58,377 bases of DNA from Betaproteobacteria bacterium (GCA_947482825.1 CANKMT010000025.1:1-58377); one strand, 5' to 3'; shown: positions 1 to 9,084, counted from the first letter of the stretch. The notes: generated by a model not told the origin, from the sequence alone. Program-made: numbers and translations.

Positions 1-145
1 CGTCCTTGGTGTCGTGGACGTCGATGATCTGGTGCTTCTTGCCGGTGTAGTAGAGCACGCGCTCCGTAGTGGTGGTCTTGCCCGCGTCGATGTGGGCGAT
101 GATCCCGATGTTGCGGTAGAGCTTGAGCTCTTTCTGCCTGGCCAT
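1..145 (-). CDS. fusA: Elongation factor G, N-terminal part (runs off the window)
   Basis: The first 48 codons are visible, from an ATG at 145 reading leftward. The P-loop segment [19 protein letters not shown] is the EF-G G1 motif, so this is the GTPase that drives ribosomal translocation. The text after it ([13 protein letters not shown]) differs from the usual housekeeping form in Proteobacteria, which has a GEVHDG-like stretch there. That hints at a second, paralogous EF-G (inference). The gene is cut by the window edge, so neither length nor paralogue status can be settled here. Positions 146-222 show no gene. Confidence 0.9.
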   Translation of the reverse strand, partial: MARQKELKLYRNIGIIAHIDAGKTTTTERVLYYTGKKHQIIDVHDTKD

Positions 146-222
146 GATGTTGCTTTCCCGTTAAATGCTGATGCGGTGGACTGGACGGCGCGGGACTGGG
201 GCCCGCACTGCGGTGTGCCTTG

Positions 223-1269
223 CTACCTCGGCGCGAACCTGCGGGTCTCCCCGTGCTTGAGCACGAAGAACTCGCCCGGCGCGAGCCCGGCTTTTGCTGC
301 CTCCGCCGCCAGGACTCTTGGCGGCTCGTACAGGCTTTCGTCGGTCAGGTCCTCGAAGGTGCCCCAGTGGATGCCCAGCGAAACCTGTGATTTTACATCA
401 CGATGGATACGAACCGACTCTTCCGGGTTCACGTGCATGGTTTTCATGAACCAGCGCGGTTCGTAGGCGCCGATCGGGATCGCCGCCAGGTCGAAGCCGC
501 CGAAGCGCCGGCCGACGTCGGCAAAGTCCATGGAATAGCCGGCATCGCCGGTGAAATAGAACGAAAATCCCGGGTGGCGCACCACCCAGCCGCCCCAGAG
601 CCGCTGGTTTTCGTCGGTGAGGGTGCGCTTGGACCAGTGCTGGACCGGCACGAAATTGACGTCGAGCCCCATGAATTCAATGTTCTGCCACCAATCCAGC
701 TCGACTACGTTGGTGATACCGAGCGCGGCGAACCACGCCTTGGTGCCCAACCGGACGAAGAACCGCGGCGAGCCGCCGGGTTGGCGGGCCAGGGCGGTGA
801 TGCTCGCCACATCGAGGTGGTCGTAGTGGTCGTGGGAGATCAGGACCGCGTCAATATAGGGGAGGTCGGCCAGCGCCGACGTCGCAGGCACCACGCGTTT
901 GGGTCCCGCAAAGCCGACCGGCGAGGCGCGCTCCGAAAACTGCGGGTCGGTGAGGATGTTCACGCCCGCGGTCTGCAGCAGGACCGTGGCGTGCCCGATC
1001 CAGGTGGCCGTCGTTTCGCGCCGGTTCGAGCGCAGAAAAGGGGTTTCCGGCTGCGCGGTTTCGAAGCGGTATCCGCCTTCGGGCTTGACCGGCTTGCCGG
1101 CGCGCCATTGTTCCAATTTCCACTGCCAGAAGCCGCCTTTTTCGGGATGGGGATAGACGTTCTTGAAACCCGGCGGGGTGCGATGCGGCGCCGAACCGTC
1201 CAGCCAGGGATTCGCCGCGCACGCGGCGAGCGCGAGGAACACGATTAACAGAGGTGCGTAGCGCGACAT
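223..1269 (-). CDS. MBL-fold metallo-hydrolase lipoprotein (NAPE-PLD/RomA-like)
   Basis: A 348-residue protein with a lipobox ending at Cys17 (LALAAC), so it is probably a lipid-anchored envelope protein. The metal-binding motif HDHYDH lies at 146-151, with further likely ligands His212, Asp243 (TGDAGYS) and His302 (GIHWGTF). This pattern fits the L-ascorbate-6-phosphate lactonase / NAPE-phospholipase D branch of the metallo-beta-lactamase fold. The substrate cannot be read from the sequence. Its start is 29 bp from the divergently transcribed hydrolase at 1299, so the two share a short promoter region. Confidence 0.85.
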   Translation of the reverse strand: MSRYAPLLIVFLALAACAANPWLDGSAPHRTPPGFKNVYPHPEKGGFWQWKLEQWRAGKPVKPEGGYRFETAQPETPFLRSNRRETTATWIGHATVLLQTAGVNILTDPQFSERASPVGFAGPKRVVPATSALADLPYIDAVLISHDHYDHLDVASITALARQPGGSPRFFVRLGTKAWFAALGITNVVELDWWQNIEFMGLDVNFVPVQHWSKRTLTDENQRLWGGWVVRHPGFSFYFTGDAGYSMDFADVGRRFGGFDLAAIPIGAYEPRWFMKTMHVNPEESVRIHRDVKSQVSLGIHWGTFEDLTDESLYEPPRVLAAEAAKAGLAPGEFFVLKHGETRRFAPR

Positions 1270-1298
1270 GGGCGCGCATTATAGTTAGACTGCTTCGC

Positions 1299-2087
1299 AT
1301 GCGCCGCCCGGTGCTCCACTTTTCGCATGCCAACGGGTTCCCCGCGCCGACCTATCGCAGCATGCTGGGACTGCTCGAGGCGTCTTTCAGGATCAGCTCG
1401 ATTGCCGCTTTGGGCATGGATCCGTCCCATCCGCCCACCGAAGGGTGGCCGCTCCTCGCCCGGCAGGTCATCGAGCACATAGAGAAGTCGCACGCCCAGC
1501 CGGTGATCGGCGTCGGGCACTCGCTTGGCGGCTACCTGACCTTCATGGCGGCCGCGGCGCGGCCCGACCTGTTCAGCTCGATCATCCTGCTCGATGCGCC
1601 GATCATCGGCGCGATCAAGGGGCGGCTTCTCGCCGCCACCAAACGCTTCGGGATCGTCGATCGCGTAACCCCGGCGGGAGGCACGCGCGGCAGGCGCTCG
1701 GAATGGGGGAGCCTCGCCGAAGCCGAGCGCCATTTCCGCGGCAAGCCGCTGTTTCGCCATTTCGCCCCGGAGGCGTTGCGGGACTATGTCAGGTTTGGGC
1801 TTGTCGACGACGGCAGCAAGTTGCGGCTCATGATCGATCCGGCCATTGAATACCAGATCTATCGCACCGTCCCGCACGACCTGCACAAGAGTCTGCCGAA
1901 CCTCAAGGTGCCGGCCGGGTTCATCGGCGGCGCGCACTCCGACGTGGTCCGCAGGGTGGGCCTTTCGACCATGCGGCGCGCGGGGTTCGCGTTCAAGCGC
2001 GTGAAGGGCGGGCACCTTTTTCCGCTGGAGCAACCGAAGCTGGCTGCGGATGCAATCCTGGAGATGACCGCGCGCCTTTCGGCCTGA
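1299..2087 (+). CDS. Alpha/beta hydrolase
   Basis: A 262-residue hydrolase when started at the ATG at 1299, where homology-like text begins (HFSHANGFPAPTY). An in-frame start at 1254 would overlap the divergent gene and add unrelated residues. The nucleophile elbow GHSLGG places the catalytic Ser at residue 75, and the C-terminal KGGHLFPLE gives the catalytic His at about 239. It probably cleaves an ester, amide or C-C bond of a small molecule; the substrate is unknown. It reads away from the metallo-hydrolase and toward the Ldh-family gene 70 bp downstream. Confidence 0.85.
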   Translation: MRRPVLHFSHANGFPAPTYRSMLGLLEASFRISSIAALGMDPSHPPTEGWPLLARQVIEHIEKSHAQPVIGVGHSLGGYLTFMAAAARPDLFSSIILLDAPIIGAIKGRLLAATKRFGIVDRVTPAGGTRGRRSEWGSLAEAERHFRGKPLFRHFAPEALRDYVRFGLVDDGSKLRLMIDPAIEYQIYRTVPHDLHKSLPNLKVPAGFIGGAHSDVVRRVGLSTMRRAGFAFKRVKGGHLFPLEQPKLAADAILEMTARLSA

Positions 2088-2157
2088 TAAGCTTCGGCCC
2101 GGATTTCAATCCCGGCCAGCGATGCACCCTGACTCGGCCGACAGCACAAGGGCAACC

Positions 2158-3234
2158 ATGGCAAAGATCCACACGATTCGCGTCGAGCCGCTGACCGCGG
2201 CGATCAAGGCGCTGGTGCGCGGGTTCGGCAGTTCCCCGCGCGAAGTCGACCTCGTCACCGAAAACCTGGTCCAGGCCAACCTCACGGGGCACGACTCGCA
2301 TGGCATCGGCATGCTGCCGCGCTATTCGGAGGCCTACGTCGAAGGCGGCCTCAAGGCCAACGCGCATGTGAAGACCACGCTCGATGGCGGCGCGATGTTG
2401 AGCCTCGATGGGCAGGCGGGCTTCGGGCAGGTGATCGGGCACGAGGCGATGGAAATGGGCATCGCGCGCGCGAAGGAATACGGCACCTGCATTCTCGCAC
2501 TGGGCAACTCCCACCACCTGTGCCGCATCGGCGCGTGGGCCGAAATGGCGGTCGCGGAGAACCTGATTTCGATCCATTTCACCAACGTGATTTCGCGGCC
2601 GATCGTCGCGCCCTTCGGCGGCGGCGATGCGCGCTTTGGCACCAATCCCTTCACGGTTGGGATCCCGGTGCCCGGCGGCGAGCCGATCCTGCTCGACTTC
2701 GCCACCAGCGTGATGGCGCAGGGCAAGGCGCGCGTGGCTTACAACAAGGGCGAGCAGATGCCCGCGGGCCGCCTGATCGACGAAAAGGGCCACCCGACGA
2801 CCGACCCGAAATTCGCGGTCGTCGCGCCGCATGGCGCAATCGTCACGTTCGGCGAGCACAAGGGCTACGGACTCGCGGTGGTTTGCGAACTCCTCGGCGG
2901 TGCGCTTGCCGCGGGTATGGCCTGCCGCGAGCCCGCGACCGGCGAGAAGCGCGTGCTGAACGGCATGCTCACGATCATCTTCGATCCCGCGAAGCTCGCG
3001 AGCGGCGCGCTCTTTGGCTCCGAGATGAAGGCCTTCCTCGAGTGGGTAAAGGCCTCGCCGCCGCAGCCCGGCTTCGACAGGGTTCGCCTCGCGGGCGAGC
3101 CGGAGCGCGAGATGCGCGCCAAGCGCATGGCCGAGGGCATCCCGGTCGACGAGACGACCTGGGGCGAAATCCTCACGGCCGCCGAGCGGCTCAAGGTGAG
3201 TCCCGTCGAGATCAACCGCCTCGCGGGGATTTAA
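2158..3234 (+). CDS. Ldh family oxidoreductase (malate/L-lactate/ureidoglycolate dehydrogenase type)
   Basis: A 358-residue NAD(P)-dependent dehydrogenase of the non-Rossmann Ldh_2 fold. The N-terminal GHDSHGIGMLPRY (His45 and His48, the proposed catalytic region) and the later GNSHHLCRIGAWAEMA are characteristic. I chose the ATG at 2158 because the family start aligns there; an upstream in-frame ATG at 2122 adds twelve unrelated residues. Likely reaction: reversible oxidation of a 2-hydroxyacid. The stop codon abuts the stop of the convergent cupin gene with no gap. Confidence 0.9.
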   Translation: MAKIHTIRVEPLTAAIKALVRGFGSSPREVDLVTENLVQANLTGHDSHGIGMLPRYSEAYVEGGLKANAHVKTTLDGGAMLSLDGQAGFGQVIGHEAMEMGIARAKEYGTCILALGNSHHLCRIGAWAEMAVAENLISIHFTNVISRPIVAPFGGGDARFGTNPFTVGIPVPGGEPILLDFATSVMAQGKARVAYNKGEQMPAGRLIDEKGHPTTDPKFAVVAPHGAIVTFGEHKGYGLAVVCELLGGALAAGMACREPATGEKRVLNGMLTIIFDPAKLASGALFGSEMKAFLEWVKASPPQPGFDRVRLAGEPEREMRAKRMAEGIPVDETTWGEILTAAERLKVSPVEINRLAGI

Positions 3235-3564
3235 TCAGTCGACGATAAAGAGCTTTGCGCCGCCCGCTGTGCGCGAGCGGTGCGGCTCGGCGCCGTCGGC
3301 GACCTGGTAGCTCATGCCGGGTTTCAGCAGGTACTTGCGGCCGTCGGCGAGTTCGGTCTCGAGCTCGCCTTCGACGCAGAAGAGGATGTGTCCTTTCGAG
3401 CACCAGTGGTCGGCAAGATAGCCGGGCGTGTACTCGACCAGGCGCACGCGGATCTTGCCGAAGTTTCTCGTGCGCCAATAGGCCATGCCCGTATCGCCCT
3501 TGTGCTCGGTGCGCTCCACGCCTGACCAGTCGGTGGTGCCGAAGGGGATGTCATGCATGTCCAT
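3235..3564 (-). CDS. DHCW-motif cupin protein
   Basis: A 109-residue single-domain cupin. The sequence contains DHWCSKGHILFCVEGELETEL, the conserved core of small cupins whose ligand-binding motif is written DHCW, followed by the second cupin strand KPGMSYQVADG. Function is unknown for the family; a metal-binding role is likely. It is the second gene of a minus-strand pair, 13 bp after the fumarylacetoacetase-family gene, so the two are probably co-transcribed and may act on the same substrate. Confidence 0.8.
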   Translation of the reverse strand: MDMHDIPFGTTDWSGVERTEHKGDTGMAYWRTRNFGKIRVRLVEYTPGYLADHWCSKGHILFCVEGELETELADGRKYLLKPGMSYQVADGAEPHRSRTAGGAKLFIVD

Positions 3565-3577
3565 GCGTGCCTTCCTT

Positions 3578-4426
3578 TCAGTCGTCAGCGATCGTGTTGC
3601 GCAGGATGCCGACCCTGCCGACTTCGATTTCGACGATGTCGCCGGGCTTCATCCACACCGGCGGATCGCGCCGCGCGCCTACGCCGCCGGGTGTGCCGCT
3701 CACGATCACGTCGCCCGGCTCGAGCGGGATCCAGGTCGAAAGGTGCGCGATCAGTTGCGGGATCGAATGCACCATGAGCGCGGTCGTCGTGTTCTGCATC
3801 TCCACGCCGTTGAGCCGCGTGATGAGGGTGAGTTCCGTTTCCGCCGGGATCTCGTCTGCCGTCACCATCCAGGGCCCAAAACCGCCGGTGGCCGCGAAAT
3901 TCTTGCCGGCCGTCCATTGCGTGGTGGCCCATTGCCAGTCGCGCACCGAGCCGTCGTTGTAGCAGCTGTAGCCGGCGATATGGCCCCATGAATCCTTCTC
4001 GCTGATCCGGCGGCCGGGCTTGCCGATGATGACCGCGATCTCGCCTTCGAAATCGAGCTTGGTCGATTCGCGCGGCCGCAGGATCGGCTGGTCGTGCCCG
4101 ACCTGCGATTCCGGAAAGCGCACGAACACGGCGGGCGCCTCGGTCTTTTCGCGCTTGGTTTCCTGGCGGTGGTCTTCGTAGTTGAGGCCGATGCAGAAAA
4201 TCTTGCCGGGGTTCGGGATCGGCGGCAGCAGCCTCACGTCGGCGAGCCTGAGGTCCGGCTTCTGCCCGGCGGCGGCCTTGCGCGCTTCGTCGAGGCCCGC
4301 GTGCAAAAGCAACGTGCGGATATCCGGATAGCGGGCGCCGATGCGCCGGGAAAGATCGACCAGGCCGTCGCCTTCGACGATCCCGTAGCCCGCGGCGTGG
4401 TTGTGCTGGTAGCTGGCGAGTTTCAA
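3578..4426 (-). CDS. Fumarylacetoacetate hydrolase family protein
   Basis: A 282-residue enzyme with the FAH-family core: GLNYEDHRQE, then a metal site in FEGEIAVIIGKPGR, then a C-terminal GDVIVSGTPGGVG. Such enzymes hydrolyse or hydrate 2-oxo acids and acylpyruvates in aromatic catabolism. I chose the TTG at 4426 because AAGGAA sits about 8 bases before it and the family start (KLASY) follows directly. The next upstream ATG (4525) would overlap azlC. The gene is divergent from azlC across 67 bp. Confidence 0.88.
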   Translation of the reverse strand: MKLASYQHNHAAGYGIVEGDGLVDLSRRIGARYPDIRTLLLHAGLDEARKAAAGQKPDLRLADVRLLPPIPNPGKIFCIGLNYEDHRQETKREKTEAPAVFVRFPESQVGHDQPILRPRESTKLDFEGEIAVIIGKPGRRISEKDSWGHIAGYSCYNDGSVRDWQWATTQWTAGKNFAATGGFGPWMVTADEIPAETELTLITRLNGVEMQNTTTALMVHSIPQLIAHLSTWIPLEPGDVIVSGTPGGVGARRDPPVWMKPGDIVEIEVGRVGILRNTIADD

Positions 4427-4493
4427 GTTCGGTTCCTTGGAATGGTGCCGGCGCGTCCCCTGCGGCGCCGCAGCGGGAGCATACAATGAGCCG

Positions 4494-5288
4494 ATGCAGC
4501 ACGAACCGCGAACCTCCGCGAGCATGCGAAACGACGAGACCCTTGCGCACGGCGACGAGACTTTCGCTCATGGTGACGAGACTTTCGCTAAGGGCGCTCA
4601 GGCCGGCCTGCCGGTCGTGCTCGGGTACCTCGGCATCGGCTTGGCCGCGGGCGTGGTCGAGCGCGCCGCGGGCCTGTCCTACGCGGAAATCCTGCTGCTC
4701 TCGATGGTGCTGTACGCCGGCTCGGCGCAGTTCGTCGTCACCAGCATGGTGTCGCTCGCCAGTCCTCTGTCGGCCATCGTCCTTACCGTGTTCTTCGTCA
4801 ACCTGCGCCACCTGCTGCTCGCGGCCGCGCTTGCGCCGTATTTCCGCAGGTTGCCCGCCTGGAAGAACGCGTTGCTCGGACTGCAACTCACCGACGAGAC
4901 TTTCGTCGTTGCCGTGGGCCGCTTCGCCAGTCATCCGCCGACGGGCGCGGCGTGGATGGCGGGCCTGAACCTCGCCGCCTATTCGACCTGGGCGACGGCC
5001 AATCTTGCAGGCGCTTTGTTCTCGGCGCAGTTCGCGGGCTCGGCCGCCAACACCAAAGTGCTCGGCTTTGCGCTGCCCTGCATGTTCGCGGGACTGCTCG
5101 TGCTGCAGCTTGCGGCCCGGCCGCAGGTGCGGGTCGGGCTCGCCGTGGCGCTTTTCTCCGCTGCACTGGCTGTCGCGGTGCAGGCGTCGCATCCCGGGCC
5201 GTGGGCGGTCATCGGCGCGACCCTGTGCGGCGCAACCCTTGGCCTCGCGCTGGAACGATGGACGTCCGCCCCGAACTCCTCGCGCTGA
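4494..5288 (+). CDS. azlC: AzlC family branched-chain amino acid export permease, large subunit
   Basis: A 264-residue membrane protein with about six to eight hydrophobic segments. GAQAGLPVVLGYLGIGLAAG, LYAGSAQFV and NLRHLLLAA are typical of AzlC. With AzlD it forms an exporter of branched-chain amino acids or their analogues. The extreme N-terminus carries three tandem copies of a 21-bp unit (about 4530-4592), giving a DETxAxG repeat before the first membrane segment; this is unusual for the family. The last codons overlap azlD by 31 bp, which supports translational coupling. Confidence 0.92.
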   Translation: MQHEPRTSASMRNDETLAHGDETFAHGDETFAKGAQAGLPVVLGYLGIGLAAGVVERAAGLSYAEILLLSMVLYAGSAQFVVTSMVSLASPLSAIVLTVFFVNLRHLLLAAALAPYFRRLPAWKNALLGLQLTDETFVVAVGRFASHPPTGAAWMAGLNLAAYSTWATANLAGALFSAQFAGSAANTKVLGFALPCMFAGLLVLQLAARPQVRVGLAVALFSAALAVAVQASHPGPWAVIGATLCGATLGLALERWTSAPNSSR

Positions 5289-5575
5289 TCCTCGCCTGCG
5301 CTGCGGTTACCGCGGTGCCGCGAGTGCTGCCGCTGGTGCTGCTCGCAAAAATCGCGCTGCCCCGCTGGCTGCTGGCGTGGCTGGCCTACGTGCCGGTCGC
5401 GGTGCTTGCGGCGCTGCTCGCGATCGAAGTGCTGGTGGTGGAAGGAAAGCCGGCGCTGTCGGCGGCGAATCCGTCGTTGCTCGCGATCGTTCCCGCGCTT
5501 GCAACCGCGGCGTTTACGCGCAGCCTGATCGGCACGGTGATGGTCGGCCTGGGCGCCTACTGGCTGCTGCTTTGA
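5258..5575 (+). CDS. azlD: AzlD family small subunit of the branched-chain amino acid exporter
   Basis: A 105-residue hydrophobic protein starting at the ATG at 5258 inside the end of azlC. VTAVPRVLPLVLL and the following two or three membrane spans match the AzlD family (about 100 residues). It is the small partner that works with AzlC in the inner membrane. No extra promoter is needed, since the overlap with azlC implies co-translation. The next gene, on the other strand, ends 4 bp after this stop. Confidence 0.9.
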   Translation: MDVRPELLALILACAAVTAVPRVLPLVLLAKIALPRWLLAWLAYVPVAVLAALLAIEVLVVEGKPALSAANPSLLAIVPALATAAFTRSLIGTVMVGLGAYWLLL

Positions 5576-5579
5576 CGCG

Positions 5580-6278
5580 CTAGATCATTTTCCGGCGCTT
5601 CTCGCGCTGCCTATCCTCGATCACGCGGATATTCGTTTCCACGCCGGCCATGTTCGGATTCACCGCAAGCGCGCGCCTGAAATACTCGAGGGCCTTGTCG
5701 AACTCCTCGAGCCGGACGTAGATCTGGCCGTAGCCCGACAGCGCGCCGAAGTGCTCCGGATTGCGTTTGATCACTTCATCGCAGTCGGCGAGGGACTTCT
5801 TAAAATCCCCAGCGAGGAAATAGGCGGTGGCGCGCTTGTTCCATCCTTCGGCGAAGGCCGGCTGGCGGCGGATCACGCGGGCGAAAGTCGCGATCGCCTG
5901 CGGTAGCTGGCCGGCGCTCATCTGATTGCTCCCTGCAGCAAGGAGGCGGTCGGTTTCCGGGTCGCCGGACCGGCTCCAGACCTGCCAGGCGCCGGCTTCG
6001 GCGAGTTGGCGCACGATCGGGCTGTCGTCGCCGAGTCGCTTGACGAGCAGCGGGCCGTCCGGCGCAAGGCCGGTGCGCGCAATGTAGATGACGCCCGCCG
6101 CGCGCTGGCGTGCGTCGGGGTTCTCGAGCGCCGCAACGGCTTCAGCCCGGGAGTTGAATTCGGGGAATACCGGCTGGGCCTGCGCTGTTAGGCCAAGGAA
6201 GGCGGCGAGCGGTAAGCTGCAGACCAGCGTCAGGATCGTCCCCAGTACTCGCCGGGACTTTGCATCCGGCAAGGTCAC
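5580..6278 (-). CDS. Secreted HEAT/TPR-repeat protein
   Basis: About 232 residues from a GTG at 6278. A longer ATG start at 6329 would add a charged leader before the signal peptide and overlap the divergent gene by 11 bp, so I prefer the shorter form, with modest certainty. A signal peptide (LTLVCSLPLAAFLGLTAQAQP) is followed by a HEAT-like stretch (RLGDDSPIVRQLAEAGAW) and three TPR units covering the last 130 residues. It is probably a periplasmic protein-protein interaction factor. The divergent neighbour is also a small TPR protein. Confidence 0.75.
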   Translation of the reverse strand: MTLPDAKSRRVLGTILTLVCSLPLAAFLGLTAQAQPVFPEFNSRAEAVAALENPDARQRAAGVIYIARTGLAPDGPLLVKRLGDDSPIVRQLAEAGAWQVWSRSGDPETDRLLAAGSNQMSAGQLPQAIATFARVIRRQPAFAEGWNKRATAYFLAGDFKKSLADCDEVIKRNPEHFGALSGYGQIYVRLEEFDKALEYFRRALAVNPNMAGVETNIRVIEDRQREKRRKMI

Positions 6279-6318
6279 GCGGCCGTATAGGACAGGATCA
6301 CCGAAAAGGAGGCCGGGC

Positions 6319-6816
6319 ATGAAAGGCAAGGTTCAGGTTGGCATGAAGGGTGGCGCAGTGATGGTAGCGCTTTTCGCAGCAGCTTCGATCGCCGGCGGTG
6401 CTTGCGCGGCGGGAGGTTCGCCCGACCCGGCGCCGGCGTGGACGACGGACCCCGTGGTGGACAAGGTGACGGCGCTGACCGAAAAGAGCGATTGGCGGGG
6501 CGCGCAGGGTGTGCTCAAGGACGCACTCGCGGCCAGTCCGCAGAATGCCGAATACCACAACCTCTATGCCTACACGATCCGCAAGGGCCCGGGCCCCGAC
6601 ATGAACCTCGTGTTCAAACATTACGGCGAAGCGCTGAGGCTCAAACCCGATTACCGCGGCGCCCACGAATACATCGGCGAGGCCTACCTCATGGTCAGCA
6701 ACCTGCCCAAGGCGAAAGAGCATCTTTCGGCCCTCGACCGCCTGTGCACGTTTGGCTGCGAGGAATACACGATGCTGAAGAAGGCGGTTGCCGAGTTCGA
6801 GGCGAACAAGAAGTAG
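6319..6816 (+). CDS. Secreted TPR-repeat protein
   Basis: A 165-residue protein with a strong ribosome binding site (AAAGGAGG at 6305-6312) before the ATG at 6319. Residues 1-31 look like a signal peptide (VMVALFAAASIAGGACA). The rest forms TPR helices, for example HYGEALRLKPDYRGAHEYIG and PKAKEHLSALDRL. It ends with two Cys in LCTFGCEEY. Likely a periplasmic scaffold; the partner is unknown. The two divergent TPR genes suggest a shared function or an old duplication. Confidence 0.78.
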   Translation: MKGKVQVGMKGGAVMVALFAAASIAGGACAAGGSPDPAPAWTTDPVVDKVTALTEKSDWRGAQGVLKDALAASPQNAEYHNLYAYTIRKGPGPDMNLVFKHYGEALRLKPDYRGAHEYIGEAYLMVSNLPKAKEHLSALDRLCTFGCEEYTMLKKAVAEFEANKK

Positions 6817-6904
6817 GCCGCGCCCGGATCCGCTGGATATTACAGAAAGGCTATGCAAACTCCCCTGAGATCCGCATATCCATTGAATCTATGGGAATGA
6901 AAGT

Positions 6905-7678
6905 TCAGGATTTGTAGCCGCCGTCCTGGCGCTCGAGCTTCCTGAGGAGGGCGGGCCATGCGATCTGGCCGCCGAGGCCCTTGGTGACCTTCTCCACATT
7001 GGCCTTCACACCCGCGACGATGCGCGGGTCGACCTCGGTCACGGCCGAGTTCTGCGCGCGGATCTGGATTTCGCAGGCGCGCTGCAGGTTGAACATCATC
7101 AGGAAAGCGTCGGCGACCGACGGCCCCACGGTAAGCAGCCCGTGGTTGCGCAGGATGAAGCCGGTGTTGTTGCCAAGATCCTTCACCAGGCGCGCCTTCT
7201 CTGCGTCGTTGACTGCGATGCCCTCGTAGTCGTGGTAGCTGAGCGAGGCGAGCGCGATCGTCGCCTGTTGCGAGATCGGCAGCAGGCCGCATTTTTGCGC
7301 CGCGACCGCAACGCCGTCGGGCGTGTGCGTGTGCAGGACGCATTGGACGTCGGGGCGGCCGAAGTGGATCGCGCTGTGGATCACGAATCCCGCTGGGTTC
7401 ACCGGGTAAGGCGAGTCGAGGACCTTGTTGCAGTGCTCGTCGACCTTGACCAGGCTCGAGGCGGTGATCTCCTCGAACATCATGCCGTAAGGGTTGATGA
7501 GGAAGTGGTGCGGGTCGTCGTGAGGTGCTGCTGGAACGCGCGCCGAGATGTGCGTGAAGACGATGTCGTCCCAGCCGTAGAGCGCCACCAGGCGGTAGCA
7601 GGCGGCGAGGTCCACGCGGACCTGCCATTCCTCGGCCGAGACTTGCGAACGGACCTCGGGTGCTTGTTTTGCGTTCAT
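6905..7678 (-). CDS. Class II aldolase/adducin family protein
   Basis: A 257-residue protein from the ATG at 7678. The zinc-site signature is visible as HTHTPDG (ligands in HTH) and the later NHGLLTVG, plus the N-terminal HISARVP. The family includes fuculose- and ribulose-phosphate aldolases, but this branch (FLINPYGMMFEEITAS) is common in Proteobacteria with unknown substrate. It is divergent from the sulfatase; the two starts are 77 bp apart. The in-frame extension to 7765 would overlap the sulfatase and is rejected. Confidence 0.85.
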   Translation of the reverse strand: MNAKQAPEVRSQVSAEEWQVRVDLAACYRLVALYGWDDIVFTHISARVPAAPHDDPHHFLINPYGMMFEEITASSLVKVDEHCNKVLDSPYPVNPAGFVIHSAIHFGRPDVQCVLHTHTPDGVAVAAQKCGLLPISQQATIALASLSYHDYEGIAVNDAEKARLVKDLGNNTGFILRNHGLLTVGPSVADAFLMMFNLQRACEIQIRAQNSAVTEVDPRIVAGVKANVEKVTKGLGGQIAWPALLRKLERQDGGYKS

Positions 7679-7755
7679 GGATTTCTCCGCGCGGCTTTTC
7701 GGAACGCCCATGGTAGCGCGGCGGCAAGCGGGAAACGGTCTGCTATCCTCGCTGC

Positions 7756-9084
7756 GTGCGACCAAACTTCGTTTTCATCCTCGCCGACGACCTCGGTTAT
7801 GCCGACCTCGGATGCTATGGCGGACGCTCCGCTGCGACCGGCGCCTCCTGCTCGCCGACCCTCGACCGCCTGGCCGCCGAAGGCTTGCGCTTCACCGATG
7901 GCTACGCGAATTCCTCCGTCTGCTCGCCTTCGCGCTTCGCCTTGATCACCGGCCGCTGGCAGTACCGGCTGCGCGGCGGCGCCGACGAGCCGGTTGCCAC
8001 CCGCACGCGCGGCAACCCGGTGCTCGGCCTGCCGCCCCACCACCCAACGATGCCTTCCCTGCTGGCCGGCGCGGGCTATTCGACTGCGCTGGTGGGCAAG
8101 TGGCACCTCGGGTTTCCGCCGCATTTCGGGCCGTTGCAAAGCGGCTACCAGGAGTTTTTCGGCGTGATGGCCGGTGGGGTGGACTACTTCACGCACCGCG
8201 ATTCGGCCGGCATCCACGACCTGTGCGAGGGCGAATCAGAGGTGCAGAAACCCGGATACCTCACCGACCTGATCTCGGACCGGGCGGTCGATTTCATCGG
8301 GCGCCAGGCGGGCAAGGGCGCCGCGGGCAAGCAGCCCTTTCTCCTGTCGGTGCACTACACCGCGCCCCACTGGCCGTGGGAGACGCGGGATGATGAATCG
8401 GTCGCCCATTCGATCGACAAGATCATCCATACCGACGGTGGGTCGGTCGAAACGTATCTCGGCATGATCCACCACATGGACGAAGGCATCGGCCGCATCG
8501 TCCAGGCGCTGGAGGGCATCGGCGCCGCGGAAAACACGATCATCGTTTTCACGAGCGACAACGGCGGGGAGCGTTTTTCCGACACCTGGCCCCTGGTGGG
8601 CAAGAAAATGGACCTGCTCGAAGGCGGCATTCGCGTGCCCTATATCGTGCGCTGGCCGGCGCAGGTGCGCGCGGGAGGCACAACGGCGCAACAGACCATG
8701 ACGATGGACTGGATGCCGACGTTTCTGGAGGCCGCGGGCGCCAAGCCGCATCCGGACTATCCGCTGGATGGCGTCAGCCTCCTTGCCGTACTCAAGGATC
8801 CGGCCGCGCGCATCGAGCGCGAGCTCTTCTGGCGCATGAAATTCCGCGGCCAACGCGCGATGCGATCGGGCGACTGGAAGTATTTCGCCAATGAGGACGG
8901 CGAATTCCTCTTCGACCTGTCGAAAGACCAGCGCGAGCGGGCCAACCTTGCCAAGCGCGACGCCGCGCGGCTGGCCGCAATGCGCGCGAAATTCGAAGCC
9001 TGGGAGCGGTCCATCCCGCCGATCCCGACCGACGCGGTTTTTTCGATTCCCTACACCCGCGCCGACCTCGCGCATCCTAGCTGA
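7756..9084 (+). CDS. Sulfatase (alkaline phosphatase superfamily)
   Basis: A 442-residue enzyme starting at GTG 7756, exactly where the family begins (RPNFVFILADDLG, metal ligands Asp11 and Asp12). The sulfatase signature CSPSR at residues 56-60 supplies the Cys that is converted to formylglycine, and GKWHLG follows. No signal peptide is seen, so it is probably cytoplasmic. It should hydrolyse a sulfate (or phosphonate) ester of an organic compound. A formylglycine-generating enzyme would have to be encoded elsewhere. The 3' end is followed directly by a palindromic repeat cluster. Confidence 0.9.
   Translation: MRPNFVFILADDLGYADLGCYGGRSAATGASCSPTLDRLAAEGLRFTDGYANSSVCSPSRFALITGRWQYRLRGGADEPVATRTRGNPVLGLPPHHPTMPSLLAGAGYSTALVGKWHLGFPPHFGPLQSGYQEFFGVMAGGVDYFTHRDSAGIHDLCEGESEVQKPGYLTDLISDRAVDFIGRQAGKGAAGKQPFLLSVHYTAPHWPWETRDDESVAHSIDKIIHTDGGSVETYLGMIHHMDEGIGRIVQALEGIGAAENTIIVFTSDNGGERFSDTWPLVGKKMDLLEGGIRVPYIVRWPAQVRAGGTTAQQTMTMDWMPTFLEAAGAKPHPDYPLDGVSLLAVLKDPAARIERELFWRMKFRGQRAMRSGDWKYFANEDGEFLFDLSKDQRERANLAKRDAARLAAMRAKFEAWERSIPPIPTDAVFSIPYTRADLAHPS

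Noticed and set aside
1254..1298. Upstream ATG for the alpha/beta hydrolase
   Set aside because: It would overlap the divergent metallo-hydrolase start and adds residues not seen in the family.
3585..5192. A 535-codon minus-strand open frame
   Set aside because: It lies across azlC and out of frame with the fumarylacetoacetase gene; Arg-rich shadow of GC-rich coding DNA.
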